The position numbers and the translations under genes were made by a program. Under the pieces are notes generated by a model. It did no database searches. It worked only from the letters and a program-made list of their open reading frames with translations, and had not been told where the DNA came from. From an uncultured Alistipes sp. (GTDB lineage: Bacteria > Bacteroidota > Bacteroidia > Bacteroidales > Rikenellaceae): a stretch of DNA of 30,795 nucleotides. Location of the stretch: the NCBI GenBank assembly GCA_910583985.1, contig CAJTYA010000021.1:1-30795 (forward strand), written 5' to 3'. This document shows positions 22,204 to 30,505 of this stretch, in pieces (the stretch's first letter is position 1; every line of letters begins with the position of its first letter).

Positions 22204-23502
22204 TCAGGAATATTTCCGGGGGTAGCGCAGCAGAACGGCGGCCAGTGCGAATCCGCCCATCGCCATGGGGTAGTAGAGGTAGCGCACGATTTCGAACGGC
22301 GAGACGCCGGCGAGCCCGGCGGCCATCATTAACTGGGCGCCGTAGGGGATGAGCCCCTGCACTAAACAGGAGAACGTGTCGAGAAGGCTCGCGCTCTTGC
22401 GCGGGTCCAGCCCGAACCGGGCCGCGATGTCCCGTGCGATGGGGCCCACGGTCAGGATGGCGACCGTGTTGTTGGCCGTACAGAGGTTCGCGGCGCTCAC
22501 TAACGCGGCGATGCTCAGTTCCGCCGAACGCTTGCCGCTCAGACGGCGGGTCATCTTCCCGACGAGCCAGTCGATGCCTCCTCCGCGGCGGATCATTTCG
22601 AGAATGCCGCCGGAGAGCAGCGTGACGACGATCAGTTCGCCCATGCCCGCGATGCCTTCGCCGGTGGCCGCCAGCCATCCCGGACCGTCCTGCATGCCGG
22701 TCATCCATCCGGTCAGTCCCGTTACGGCGATGCCGGCCGTCAGCACGACCGTCACGTGGACGCCCGCGAGCGCCAGCGCTAAAACGACGGCGTAGGGGAC
22801 GATGCCGGGCCATCGGACCTCGGTGGGAGGCATCGCCGCGTCCGCCGGCAGGTCCACGAGGAGATAGGCCGCCGCCACGAGCAGTGCCGCGGGCGTGACG
22901 ATGAGGGCGTTGACCCGGAACTTGTCGCGCATGTCGCATCCCATGATGCGTGTGGAGGCGATCGTCGTATCGGAAATGAAGGAGAGGTTGTCGCCGAAAA
23001 ATGCGCCGCCGACTACGACGGCCGCCATGAAGGGCGTTTCCAGTCCCGTCTTGTCCGCCAGTCCGACGGCCACCGGTGTCAGCGCGACGATGGTGCCCAC
23101 CGACGTGCCGACGGAGAGCGAGACGAGACAGGTCGCCAGAAAGAGCCCCGGCAACAACCACCCGCCGGGCAGCAGGCGCATCGTCAGGTCGACTGTGGCT
23201 TCCACGGCACCCATTGCCTCGGCCGAACGGGCAAAAGCGCCCGAAAGGACGAAAATCCAGATCATCAGCAGGATGTTTCTTTGGGAGGCTCCCTGCGAGA
23301 AACGGGCGATGCGTTCTTCGAGCGGTATGCCCCGCGCGATGAGAATCGAATAGACGGCCGCGATGAGGAACGCCACGGCGACCGGCATCTTATAGAAGTC
23401 GCCCGTCAGCAGCGATACGGAAAGGTAGAGGCACAGGAAAACGGCTGCCGGACTCAATGCTATCCAGCCGTGTTTCGGCGGTCGGGTGTCGGATGCGTTC
23501 AT
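22204..23502 (-). CDS. NhaC-type Na+/H+ antiporter
   Basis: The 432-residue membrane protein has about ten or more hydrophobic segments and the NhaC/antiporter family motifs: SVGTSVGTIVALTPVAVGL near residue 120, GAFFGDNLSFISDTTIAS near 155, and the second-half counterpart AANLCTANNTVAILTVGPIA near 340. It would exchange sodium (or another cation or small organic ion) for protons across the inner membrane. The start at 23502 gives the conserved cytoplasmic N-terminus before the first membrane span; the much longer frame upstream is a GC-driven shadow. A TATATTTG box lies 23 bases upstream. Substrate specificity beyond the family is not readable. Confidence 0.88.
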   Translation of the reverse strand: MNASDTRPPKHGWIALSPAAVFLCLYLSVSLLTGDFYKMPVAVAFLIAAVYSILIARGIPLEERIARFSQGASQRNILLMIWIFVLSGAFARSAEAMGAVEATVDLTMRLLPGGWLLPGLFLATCLVSLSVGTSVGTIVALTPVAVGLADKTGLETPFMAAVVVGGAFFGDNLSFISDTTIASTRIMGCDMRDKFRVNALIVTPAALLVAAAYLLVDLPADAAMPPTEVRWPGIVPYAVVLALALAGVHVTVVLTAGIAVTGLTGWMTGMQDGPGWLAATGEGIAGMGELIVVTLLSGGILEMIRRGGGIDWLVGKMTRRLSGKRSAELSIAALVSAANLCTANNTVAILTVGPIARDIAARFGLDPRKSASLLDTFSCLVQGLIPYGAQLMMAAGLAGVSPFEIVRYLYYPMAMGGFALAAVLLRYPRKYS

Positions 23503-23525
23503 CGGAAAGGGATCGTTCGAGAGCG

Positions 23526-23533
23526 CAAATATA
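23526..23533 (-). promoter_or_regulatory. -7 promoter box of the antiporter
   Basis: The minus strand reads TATATTTG, an exact TAnnTTTG, 23 bases before the ATG at 23502. No -33 at the standard distance is obvious. Confidence 0.5.
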
Positions 23534-24380
23534 GGGACTCCTCGCGACAATTCCCTGCAAACTTTTTTGCCGGGGGGCCGAACGCTCGTCCGGGCGGATT
23601 TCGGACCGGAGCGATCCTGTCGCGCGATTGCCTCCGAATCGTGGCTTGGGTGCGGTTCGGCGCTCCGTCGTGCGGCCGGAACGCTGTTGCCGGCGTTCGG
23701 TCGTTTGAAAGGAAATCCCGTATGCACGCATCGGGAGGGTTCGGAGGAGGAAGTTCCCGGCGGGAAAAACGAAATTTTCGTCCGGAGGCAAGGGGGCGGT
23801 GTCCGACGGCCGGCTTTTCGGTCGGGCCGGTGCAGGGCATCTCGTCGGTTGTACCGTCGGGCGGTCCGGTGCCATTCCTGCCGAGGGGCGTCTTGGCTTG
23901 TGTTCGGAGGGATGGCGCTTCCGTTGCGAAAGTTCTGAAAATCGGGTCCGCTCGGTCCCGGTCGTGTGGACGGAGCGGCGAGCCGGGTCGGGGCCGCTTC
24001 CGTTTCCCGTCTTTTTGTGCAGCTCAGAGGAAGCGGGGACGATGATGCTCCGGGGCTGTACGGTCGGCGGGTTCGGCCGACGGCCCTCCGCATGACAGCT
24101 CGGCGGTCTTTCCGGCCGTGACCGTCGGCCTGCTCGTTCGGAAAAGACGGGATAGGGCCTTCCTGCGGTCCGAAACCGCACGGTGGTCCGACCGAAGACA
24201 CGATGGGCAGGCTCCGCGAAGCGCAGGATCGTCCGTAGCCCGGCTGTCGTCTCCGGGGAGAACTGCTGCGGGGAAGAAAGGCGACGGAAACAGGTACGCC
24301 CGTCCGGCGAATGTCCGACCGGTGCACGTCTCTTTCCGGGAAACGCTTGCGGTGCGGTCGGTCCTTTTTTCGGGAAACCG
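23534..24380. other. Long GC-rich spacer, no gene recognised
   Basis: About 850 bases between two minus-strand genes. Several frames stay open, but none has a domain, signal peptide, plausible start or codon pattern like the neighbours. No internal duplication like those in the other spacers was seen by eye. A decayed gene cannot be excluded. Confidence 0.35.
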
Positions 24381-24833
24381 TTATTCGGGCAGGCGCAGAT
24401 GCAGGATCGGGAACGGCGCGCCCTCCGAATCGAGCGGACTGCGACCCGCGACGCGGAAGCCCATGTGTCGATAGAACCCTGCGGCCTGCGGGTTCTGTTC
24501 GTTGACGTCCACCGACCGTGCGCCGCACCGTTCGACGGCGAAAAGGAGAAGCTGTCGTCCCAGACCCCGACCCATGCGGTCGGGCCGGACGAACAGCATT
24601 TCGATGTGCCGTTCGCAGAGGCCGATGAAGGCCGCGATGCGCTGTGCCTCGTCGCGGATGCAGAACAGGCGGACGGCGGGCAGGTAGCGTTCCCGGACGA
24701 GCGGGGCGAGCCGTTCGATGTCGCTTTCGGGGAGAAAGTCGTGCGTCGCGCGCACCGAGGCTTCCCACACCCGTGCGATTTCGTCGTAGTCTTTTTCTCC
24801 GACCGGTTCGATGCGGTCTTGCTGTCGGGTCAT
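24381..24833 (-). CDS. GNAT family N-acetyltransferase
   Basis: The 150-residue protein has the GNAT fold pattern. A typical opening (DYDEIARVWEASVRATHDFL) is followed by the beta4 strand ERHIEMLFVRPD, the acetyl-CoA binding loop RMGRGLGRQLL (Q/R-x-x-G-x-G/A) near 88, and the C-terminal NEQNPQAAGFYRHMGF motif near 120. It resembles YjaB-like acetyltransferases. The acceptor is unknown; small molecules, tRNA or protein N-termini are all possible for the family. It is apparently monocistronic. Confidence 0.88.
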   Translation of the reverse strand: MTRQQDRIEPVGEKDYDEIARVWEASVRATHDFLPESDIERLAPLVRERYLPAVRLFCIRDEAQRIAAFIGLCERHIEMLFVRPDRMGRGLGRQLLLFAVERCGARSVDVNEQNPQAAGFYRHMGFRVAGRSPLDSEGAPFPILHLRLPE

Positions 24834-25246
24834 GTCCGTCTGTTTTTAAGGTCGTTTTTATCGTTATGGATAGCGCACAAATGCGAATGCCCGTTTCGGG
24901 GATGGGCGTTCCCGCAGGATGCGAAGCGGTCCTTCCCCGGAAGACGTCGTTCGCAAAGCGTCGGACGGTTGCATGCCGTTCGGTCCTTGCATCTTTCGTC
25001 CCGGCCGTTTCCGTCGTCCGGCCGAAAGGACGGCGTTCCCTGTGCGAATGCGTCGCGTGTCCGCATGCCGTGCCGGCGAAATAAAGTACGCCTTTACGCA
25101 GAGGGAGCGTTTCCCGGTCCGCCGCTTCGCCGTTTCGCTTGCGGGAAAACGCGGCGGTCCGATGCCGCCCCGGCGTTTCCCGGATCGTTCGGTCCTGCCG
25201 CGAAGTCGTCTCGTGTCTGCGAGGTCCCCGGCCGTTTCCGGCGGCG
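24834..25246. other. Spacer between the GNAT and reductase genes, no gene
   Basis: The first 60 bases next to the GNAT gene are T/A-richer and probably hold its promoter, though no exact TAnnTTTG was found. The remainder is GC-rich without a credible coding sequence or terminator. Confidence 0.35.
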
Positions 25247-26179
25247 TTATTTTTTCCCTCGTTCGAGCAGTCCCCGGTACATCAGATCGTACACCGGTGT
25301 CGGGACGCCGAGCCTGCGGCCTTCCCGGACGACGTACCCGGTCAGCGATTCGACCTCGGTGGAACGGCCCGCCCGGAAATCCCGCTGCATGGAGGTCGTC
25401 GTGTCGGCGGGAATGCGTTCCATCTGCGCGACGACGCGCGAGGCGATGTCCTCCGAGAGCGCGATTCCGCGTGCTTGGGCGACGGCCTGAAACTCGTCGA
25501 GCAGGGCCGTGAAATCGGCCCGGTTCCGCGCATCGTTCAGTACGCCGCCGTAGGTCTCGTCGGTGTAGGACGTGGCCGTGGCGACCGTCGAGATGAAGGC
25601 GAACTTGTCCCACACCCGCCGCACGATGTCCGCTTCGAGCCGGGCGCGGATGTCGGCTTCGGCGAAGATGCGTTGCAGGATCTCCAACCGGTCGGGCGAA
25701 CCGGAGGGCGAGCCGAACAGATAGCGGTAGCCGTTGGTCCGTTCGACGATGTGTCCCGGCTCGACGATGTAGGCTACCACGTAGACGCATCCGTCCCACA
25801 CTTCGTTGTCGGGCAGCATGCGCTTGATTTTCTCGGCGCTGTCTACGCCGTTGAGGAACGGCAGGATCACCGTGCGGGGACCGATGCAGGGCCGGATGCC
25901 GGCGATGCCGCCCTCGACGTCGTAGGCTTTGGTGCAGTAGAGCACGTAGTCCATCGTGCCGATTTCGGCCGCCGAGTCGGTGGCTGCCGTCGGGCGGGCC
26001 GTGAAAGCTCCCTGCTGGGCATCGACGCGGAGCCCGTCGCGACGGATGTTCGCGAGCGCCTCTCCGCGCGATATGAAATGGATTTCCACCTCGGAGGAAC
26101 CCTCGTAGTGCCGGGCCAGCAGACCGCCCAGAAAACCGCCCACGCCGCCGGTGCCGACGATCGCTATCTTCGTTTTCAT
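25247..26179 (-). CDS. 2-dehydropantoate 2-reductase (ketopantoate reductase)
   Basis: The 310-residue protein matches the PanE/ApbA family, which reduces ketopantoate to pantoate with NADPH on the way to coenzyme A. The nucleotide loop is IVGTGGVGGFLGG (GxGxxG type) at 7-19. Family positions are visible as TKAYD (Lys near 84), NGVDS (Asn near 111), a conserved Lys in KFAFIST near 190, and the C-terminal STEVESLTGYVV segment with its Glu. The start at 26179 places the Rossmann motif at residue 7, as expected. Paralogues acting on other 2-oxo acids exist, so panE is not asserted. A weak promoter-like TACCTTCG lies 29 bases upstream. Confidence 0.87.
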   Translation of the reverse strand: MKTKIAIVGTGGVGGFLGGLLARHYEGSSEVEIHFISRGEALANIRRDGLRVDAQQGAFTARPTAATDSAAEIGTMDYVLYCTKAYDVEGGIAGIRPCIGPRTVILPFLNGVDSAEKIKRMLPDNEVWDGCVYVVAYIVEPGHIVERTNGYRYLFGSPSGSPDRLEILQRIFAEADIRARLEADIVRRVWDKFAFISTVATATSYTDETYGGVLNDARNRADFTALLDEFQAVAQARGIALSEDIASRVVAQMERIPADTTTSMQRDFRAGRSTEVESLTGYVVREGRRLGVPTPVYDLMYRGLLERGKK

Positions 26180-26207
26180 CGCTCGAAACGTGTTTTTATA
26201 CCGGAGG

Positions 26208-26215
26208 CGAAGGTA
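26208..26215 (-). promoter_or_regulatory. Weak -7 box of the reductase gene
   Basis: TACCTTCG on the minus strand has one mismatch to TAnnTTTG. The rest of the 304-base divergent spacer (26216-26446) shows no gene. Confidence 0.3.
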
Positions 26216-26446
26216 CGAAAAAATTCTGAGCCGCCTCTCCCGTCCGTCGCCGTGCCCGTGTGCGGCGGATGTTTTCCGTCCGTGCGGAGCCAGCGCTTCG
26301 GGAAAATATCTGCCTCCGCTTCGGAAAGACGCGGCGCGATGCCTCGCGCCCGCCGGGGCCGTTGGGGAGAAATCCCGGTCGTGTCCGGCGCGTTAGGCAT
26401 CGTATATTTTACCGATGGTTCGGCGGACGGAAGCGACGGTTTTCGT

Positions 26447-26454
26447 TACCTTTA
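26447..26454 (+). promoter_or_regulatory. -7-like box of the nitronate monooxygenase gene
   Basis: TACCTTTA differs from TAnnTTTG only at the last base and lies 29 bases before the ATG, in the only AT-rich part of the spacer. Confidence 0.4.
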
Positions 26455-26483
26455 TACCATAAACATACCAATCGACTAAATAG

Positions 26484-27581
26484 ATGAAATCATTCAAAAT
26501 CGGCGACCTTACGATCAAACTGCCTATCGTTCAGGGTGGAATGGGAGTAGGAGTGTCGCTTTCGGGTCTGGCGTCGGCCGTGGCCGACGAAGGGGGCGTG
26601 GGAGTCATTTCCTGCGCCGGCATGGGCCTGTTGTATCCCAAATTTTCCAAAGACTACCTGACCAACAGCATAATGGGACTCAAGGAGGAAATCCGCAAGG
26701 CGAGGGCCAAGACCCGCGGCGTGATCGGCGTGAACGTCATGGTGGCGCTGACCGATTTTTCGGATATGGTCCGCACGGCCATCGCCGAGAAGGTCGACAT
26801 CATCTTTTCGGGAGCCGGCCTGCCGCTCGACCTGCCGTCCTATCTGCAAAAGGGCAGCCGCACCAAGCTCGTGCCCATCGTCTCGTCGGCCCGCGCCGCC
26901 AAGCTCATCTGCGAAAAGTGGAAGTCGGGCTACGATTACCTGCCCGACGCCGTCGTCGTCGAAGGGCCCAAGGCGGGCGGACACCTCGGCTACAAGAACG
27001 ACCAGATCGACGACGCGAACTATTCGCTGGAACATATCGTGCCCGAAGTGGTCTCGACGGTCGGCCGTTACGAGGAGCTTTGCGGACGTCGGATTCCCGT
27101 CATCGCGGCCGGAGGACTCTACACGGGCGAAGACATTTACCGCATCATGCAACTGGGCGCCGACGGCGTGCAGCTCGGCACCAAGTTCGTGACCACCGAG
27201 GAGTGCGACGCCTCGCCGGCATTCAAGCAGGCCTACATCGACTCCCGCAAAGAGGACATCGAGATCATCGCCAGCCCGGTAGGGATGCCCGGACGGGCCA
27301 TTGCCGGAGAATTCATCCGTAAGGTGAAGGAGGGACTCACCCGGCCCCGCAAGTGTGCGTTCCATTGCATCAAGACCTGCGACTACACCAAGAGCCCCTA
27401 TTGCATCGTCATGGCGCTCTATCAGGCTGCCAAGGGCAACCTCTCGCGCGGATACGCTTTCGCCGGGGCCAACGCCTATCTGTCGAAAAAGATCACCAGC
27501 GTCAGGGAAACCGTCGAATCGCTCAAGGCCGAGTTCAATGCGGCCGCCGAACGTTTCGGGAACAGACCCTGCGCCGAATAG
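26484..27581 (+). CDS. Nitronate monooxygenase family flavoprotein with Cys cluster
   Basis: This 365-residue FMN-binding TIM-barrel protein resembles nitronate monooxygenases (2-nitropropane dioxygenase family), related to the enoyl reductase FabK. Motifs are PIVQGGMGVGVS at the start, GVIGVNVMVA, IIFSGAGLPLDLP, VVVEGPKAGGHLG near 155 (the FMN/active-site region), and PVIAAGGLYTGEDIYRIM with LGADGVQLGTKFV near 210-235. The C-terminal part holds C291, C295, C299 and C307 in CAFHCIKTCDYTKSPYC, not usual in the characterised enzymes; it could bind a metal or an Fe-S cluster. Detoxification of nitronates is the family role, but FabK-like or another oxidoreductase activity is possible. The terminator hairpin after it overlaps the copA promoter region. 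Confidence 0.88.
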   Translation: MKSFKIGDLTIKLPIVQGGMGVGVSLSGLASAVADEGGVGVISCAGMGLLYPKFSKDYLTNSIMGLKEEIRKARAKTRGVIGVNVMVALTDFSDMVRTAIAEKVDIIFSGAGLPLDLPSYLQKGSRTKLVPIVSSARAAKLICEKWKSGYDYLPDAVVVEGPKAGGHLGYKNDQIDDANYSLEHIVPEVVSTVGRYEELCGRRIPVIAAGGLYTGEDIYRIMQLGADGVQLGTKFVTTEECDASPAFKQAYIDSRKEDIEIIASPVGMPGRAIAGEFIRKVKEGLTRPRKCAFHCIKTCDYTKSPYCIVMALYQAAKGNLSRGYAFAGANAYLSKKITSVRETVESLKAEFNAAAERFGNRPCAE

Positions 27582-27608
27582 GCTTTCGCCTTGGGGCATC
27601 CGTCGCGG

Positions 27609-27657
27609 AAAAACGACGCCCGGAGATAATTTTGCATTATCTTTGGGTGTCGTTTTT
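27609..27657 (+). terminator. Terminator of the monooxygenase gene
   Basis: AAAAACGACGCCC (27609-27621) pairs with GGGTGTCGTTTTT (27645-27657) with one G-U. An inner stem AGATAA / TTATCT (27624-27629, 27637-27642) extends the hairpin to about 21 pairs, and the T-run continues to 27659. Confidence 0.85.
27627..27645 (+). promoter_or_regulatory. copA promoter boxes within the terminator hairpin
   Basis: TAATTTTG (27627-27634) and TATCTTTG (27638-27645) are both exact TAnnTTTG motifs, located in the loop-proximal stem of the hairpin, 51 bases before the copA ATG for the second. Transcription would start inside or just past the right arm. A -33 element was not identified. Confidence 0.55.
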
Positions 27658-27662
27658 TTGTC

Positions 27663-27679
27663 CGGGCCGTAACGGCCCG
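27663..27679 (+). promoter_or_regulatory. 7-bp palindrome in copA leader, operator candidate
   Basis: CGGGCCG (27663-27669) and CGGCCCG (27673-27679) form an inverted repeat over TAA, 17 bases before the copA ATG and about 18 after the second -7 box. Position suits a copper-responsive repressor, but no such regulator gene is in the window. Confidence 0.35.
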
Positions 27680-27696
27680 TCGTAAAGAATACGCTT

Positions 27697-29910
27697 ATGG
27701 GAAAAATCGTCCGGAAGGAATATCCTGTGCTCGATATGAGCTGCGCCGTCTGTGCGGCGACCGTCGAGCAGACGGTCGCCCGGTTGGAGGGAGTTCGGGA
27801 GGCCGCCGTGAATTTCGCTTCGAACCGCCTCCTTGTCGCTTTCGACGAGGGCGTCGTGACACCCGGCCGCATCCGCGATGTCGTGCGTGCGGCCGGTTAC
27901 GATCTGATCGTCGAGGAGGAGGGGGCCGAGGAGAAACAACGGCTCGCCGAGCGCGACCGCCTGAAACGGTTGGGCCGCGATACGCTCGGCGCGTGGATTT
28001 TCGCGCTGCCGGTGATGGCGATCTCGATGGTGTTCATGCACCTGCCTTACGGCGACTGGATCATGCTGGCGCTTACGCTGCCCGTGCTGGCGCTCTTCGG
28101 GCGCTCGTTTTTCGTCAACGCATGGAAACAGACGATGCACCGCACGGCCAATATGGATACGCTGGTGGCGCTCAGCACGTCGATCGCCTTTCTGTTCAGC
28201 CTTTTCAATACGCTCTGGCCCGAATTCTGGTACGCGCGGGGGCTCGAACCGCATGTCTATTACGAGGCCTCGTGCATGATCGTGGCGTTCGTGCTGACGG
28301 GCAAGCTGCTCGAAGAGCGGGCCAAGGGGAGCACGTCGTCCGCGATCAGGAACCTGATGGGGCTGCAACCCGTCACGGCCCGCATCGTCCGGGAGGGACG
28401 GGAGGAGGAGGTGCCCATCGCGTCGCTCCGTGCGGGCGACAGCGTGTCGGTGCGGCCCGGCGAGAAGATTCCGGTGGACGGTCTCGTGCTTTCGGGCAGC
28501 TCGTTCGTCGACGAAAGCATGATTACCGGCGAGCCGCTTCCCGTGGAGAAAAAGGCGGGCGACAGCGTCGTGGCCGGTACGATCAACGGCCGGGGGGCGT
28601 TCGTGCTCGAAACGACGGGTGCCGGGAGCGATACGCTGCTGGCCCGCATCATCGAGACGGTCCGGCAGGCACAGGGCAGCAAGGCGCCCGTGCAGCGCGT
28701 GGCCGACCGCATCGCGGCGGTGTTCGTGCCGACGGTCATCGGCATCGCCGTGCTGACGTTCGTGCTGTGGATGGTCATCGGCGGACCGGCCTATTTCTCG
28801 CATGCGCTGCTTTCGGCCGTTTCGGTGCTGGTGATCGCCTGCCCGTGCGCGTTGGGACTCGCTACGCCCACGGCGCTCATGGTCGGCATCGGGCGCGGGG
28901 CCGAGAACGGGATTCTCATCAAGGACGCCGCGGCGCTGGAGGGGATGTGCCGCGTCGATACGGTCGTGATGGACAAGACCGGAACGCTGACCGAGGGGCG
29001 CCCCTCGGTGACGGAGTGGATATGGACCGCCTCGGAGGAATCCTCCTACGGCGACATCGTCTATTCGGCCGAAATGAAATCCGAGCATCCGTTGGCCGAG
29101 GCCGTGACGGCCTACCTCGCCGCGAAGGGAGCGAAGCCCTGCGAAGTGACCGCGTTCGAGAGCTTGACGGGACAGGGCGTCGAATTCCGCTCCGGCGGCC
29201 GGCCGTACTGGATCGGCAGCCGGAACCTGCTCGAAAGTCGCGGAGCGGTGTTGCCGGCCGACCTCGACGCCCGTGTCGGTGCGCTGTCGGACGAAGGGCG
29301 GAGCCTCGTCTTTTTCGGAAGCGGGGACCGTCTGCTCTGTGCCATTGCCGTGAGCGACCCGCTCAAGGAGACTACGCCGGGGGCTTTGGACGAGCTGCGG
29401 CGACTGCATATCGGACTGGCCATGCTCACGGGCGACAACCGCCGCACGGCCGCCGCATTGGCCGCACGGCTCGGCATCGGGACGTTCCGGGCCGAGGCGA
29501 TGCCCGACGACAAGGACCGTTTCGTGCGCGAATTGCAGGCCGCGGGCCGGCACGTGGCGATGGTCGGCGACGGCATCAACGATTCGCAGGCTTTGGCCCG
29601 CGCCGACGTCAGCATCGCCATGGGGCGCGGGACCGACGTGGCGATGGATGTGGCGATGGTCACGCTGATGAACTCCGACCTGTCGCTGCTGCCCAAGGCC
29701 TACCGCCTTTCGCGCGATACGGTGCGGCTCATCCGGCAGAACCTCTTCTGGGCGTTCATCTACAACCTCGTCGGCATTCCCGTCGCCGCCGGCGTGCTCT
29801 ATCCTCTGTGGGGCGTGACGATGAGTCCCATGCTGGCCGGTGCGGCAATGGCATTCAGTTCCGTGTCCGTCGTCACGAACAGCCTGCGGCTGAAATGGAA
29901 AAAACTCTGA
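27697..29910 (+). CDS. copA: Copper-transporting P1B-type ATPase
   Basis: The 737-residue pump exports Cu(I) across the inner membrane using ATP. Features in order are one N-terminal HMA domain with the metal-binding C16-x-x-C19 (MSCAVCAA), the membrane region, the actuator motif TGEPLPVEKK near 277, the ion-channel motif CPC (C382, C384), the phosphorylation site D426 in DKTGTLTEG, the P1B-specific HP in SEHPLA, the ATP-binding MLTGDN, and the hinge GDGINDSQALA (P replaced by Q in the usual NDSPAL). The C-terminal spans carry YNLVGIPVAAGVLYP and MAFSSVSVVTNSLRL, typical of CopA. The start at 27697 directly precedes the HMA domain. A small HMA protein is encoded 190 bases downstream. Silver transport is also possible. 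Confidence 0.96.
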   Translation: MGKIVRKEYPVLDMSCAVCAATVEQTVARLEGVREAAVNFASNRLLVAFDEGVVTPGRIRDVVRAAGYDLIVEEEGAEEKQRLAERDRLKRLGRDTLGAWIFALPVMAISMVFMHLPYGDWIMLALTLPVLALFGRSFFVNAWKQTMHRTANMDTLVALSTSIAFLFSLFNTLWPEFWYARGLEPHVYYEASCMIVAFVLTGKLLEERAKGSTSSAIRNLMGLQPVTARIVREGREEEVPIASLRAGDSVSVRPGEKIPVDGLVLSGSSFVDESMITGEPLPVEKKAGDSVVAGTINGRGAFVLETTGAGSDTLLARIIETVRQAQGSKAPVQRVADRIAAVFVPTVIGIAVLTFVLWMVIGGPAYFSHALLSAVSVLVIACPCALGLATPTALMVGIGRGAENGILIKDAAALEGMCRVDTVVMDKTGTLTEGRPSVTEWIWTASEESSYGDIVYSAEMKSEHPLAEAVTAYLAAKGAKPCEVTAFESLTGQGVEFRSGGRPYWIGSRNLLESRGAVLPADLDARVGALSDEGRSLVFFGSGDRLLCAIAVSDPLKETTPGALDELRRLHIGLAMLTGDNRRTAAALAARLGIGTFRAEAMPDDKDRFVRELQAAGRHVAMVGDGINDSQALARADVSIAMGRGTDVAMDVAMVTLMNSDLSLLPKAYRLSRDTVRLIRQNLFWAFIYNLVGIPVAAGVLYPLWGVTMSPMLAGAAMAFSSVSVVTNSLRLKWKKL

Positions 29911-30100
29911 AACCGTCGGGCGCATCGCCTGTGCCGAAACTCCGGGACCCTCTTTCGGTTCCGACGGTCGCCGCTGGGGGAGGACTTTCTTCGCGGCTTC
30001 CTTTCTACTTCACGGACAAACCGTTCGGAGGCCGGAATCGTCGGTGTTGACCGGAAACGGGATATGGTGTCGCGAAACGATAAGATAAAACGAAAACGAT

Positions 30101-30307
30101 ATGAAAAAAAGTTTCAAAACCAACGCCAAGTGCGGCGGCTGCGTGGCGAAGATCGCCGAGCGGCTCAACGAAATCGTGCCGGCCGAGGCATGGTCGATCG
30201 ACCTGACCTCGGCAGACCGGCTGCTGACGGTCGAAACCGATCTGCCGGACGAAGAGATCGTCCGTGCCGTGACCTCGGCCGGATTCCGCGCCGAGCCGGT
30301 GCGGTAG
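30101..30307 (+). CDS. Small HMA-domain metallochaperone (CopZ-like)
   Basis: The 68-residue protein is a single HMA domain with C11-G-G-C14 (NAKCGGCVAKIAERL), followed by a conventional beta-alpha-beta pattern. Such proteins carry Cu(I) to a CopA-type pump. The spacer of 190 bases from copA has no terminator of note but does contain an 8-bp inverted repeat (29912-29919, 29961-29968), so it could be in the same transcript or have its own promoter. The typical MxCxxC is here AKCGGC, so another metal is conceivable. A G-C rich hairpin without a T-run lies just after the stop (30328-30347). Confidence 0.85.
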   Translation: MKKSFKTNAKCGGCVAKIAERLNEIVPAEAWSIDLTSADRLLTVETDLPDEEIVRAVTSAGFRAEPVR

Positions 30308-30505
30308 TGCGGCTTCGTTCCTGTATGGCCGTGCGGTGCCGCATGGCGTCTTGCCGCTTCGGCGACAGAGGGAGGCGGATGGCGTCCGGCGGAGTGCGAC
30401 GCCCGGCCGTCCCTTCGATGGAGGGGCTCTCGGAGCGGATCTTTCGGTTCGTCACCGCACGTAGCCCGAAATTCGAAACGCCGGCCGGGAAACCTCCTCC
30501 GGCCA
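30308..30505. other. Spacer after the HMA gene, no gene
   Basis: Nothing supported apart from a 9-bp G-C rich hairpin (30328-30347) just after the metallochaperone gene. The stretch leads into a direct repeat. Confidence 0.3.

Noticed and set aside
23534..24380. A coding gene in the 850-base spacer
   Set aside because: Open frames overlap on all strands, lack plausible starts or domains, and have none of the codon preferences of the neighbours.
27637..29925. 762-codon open frame antisense to copA
   Set aside because: It is the mirror of strong copA codon bias; the plus frame has all P1B-ATPase motifs and this frame has none.
27993..30050. 685-codon plus-strand frame overlapping copA in another frame
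   Set aside because: Arg/Gly/His-rich shadow of copA; starts within it and has no independent motif.
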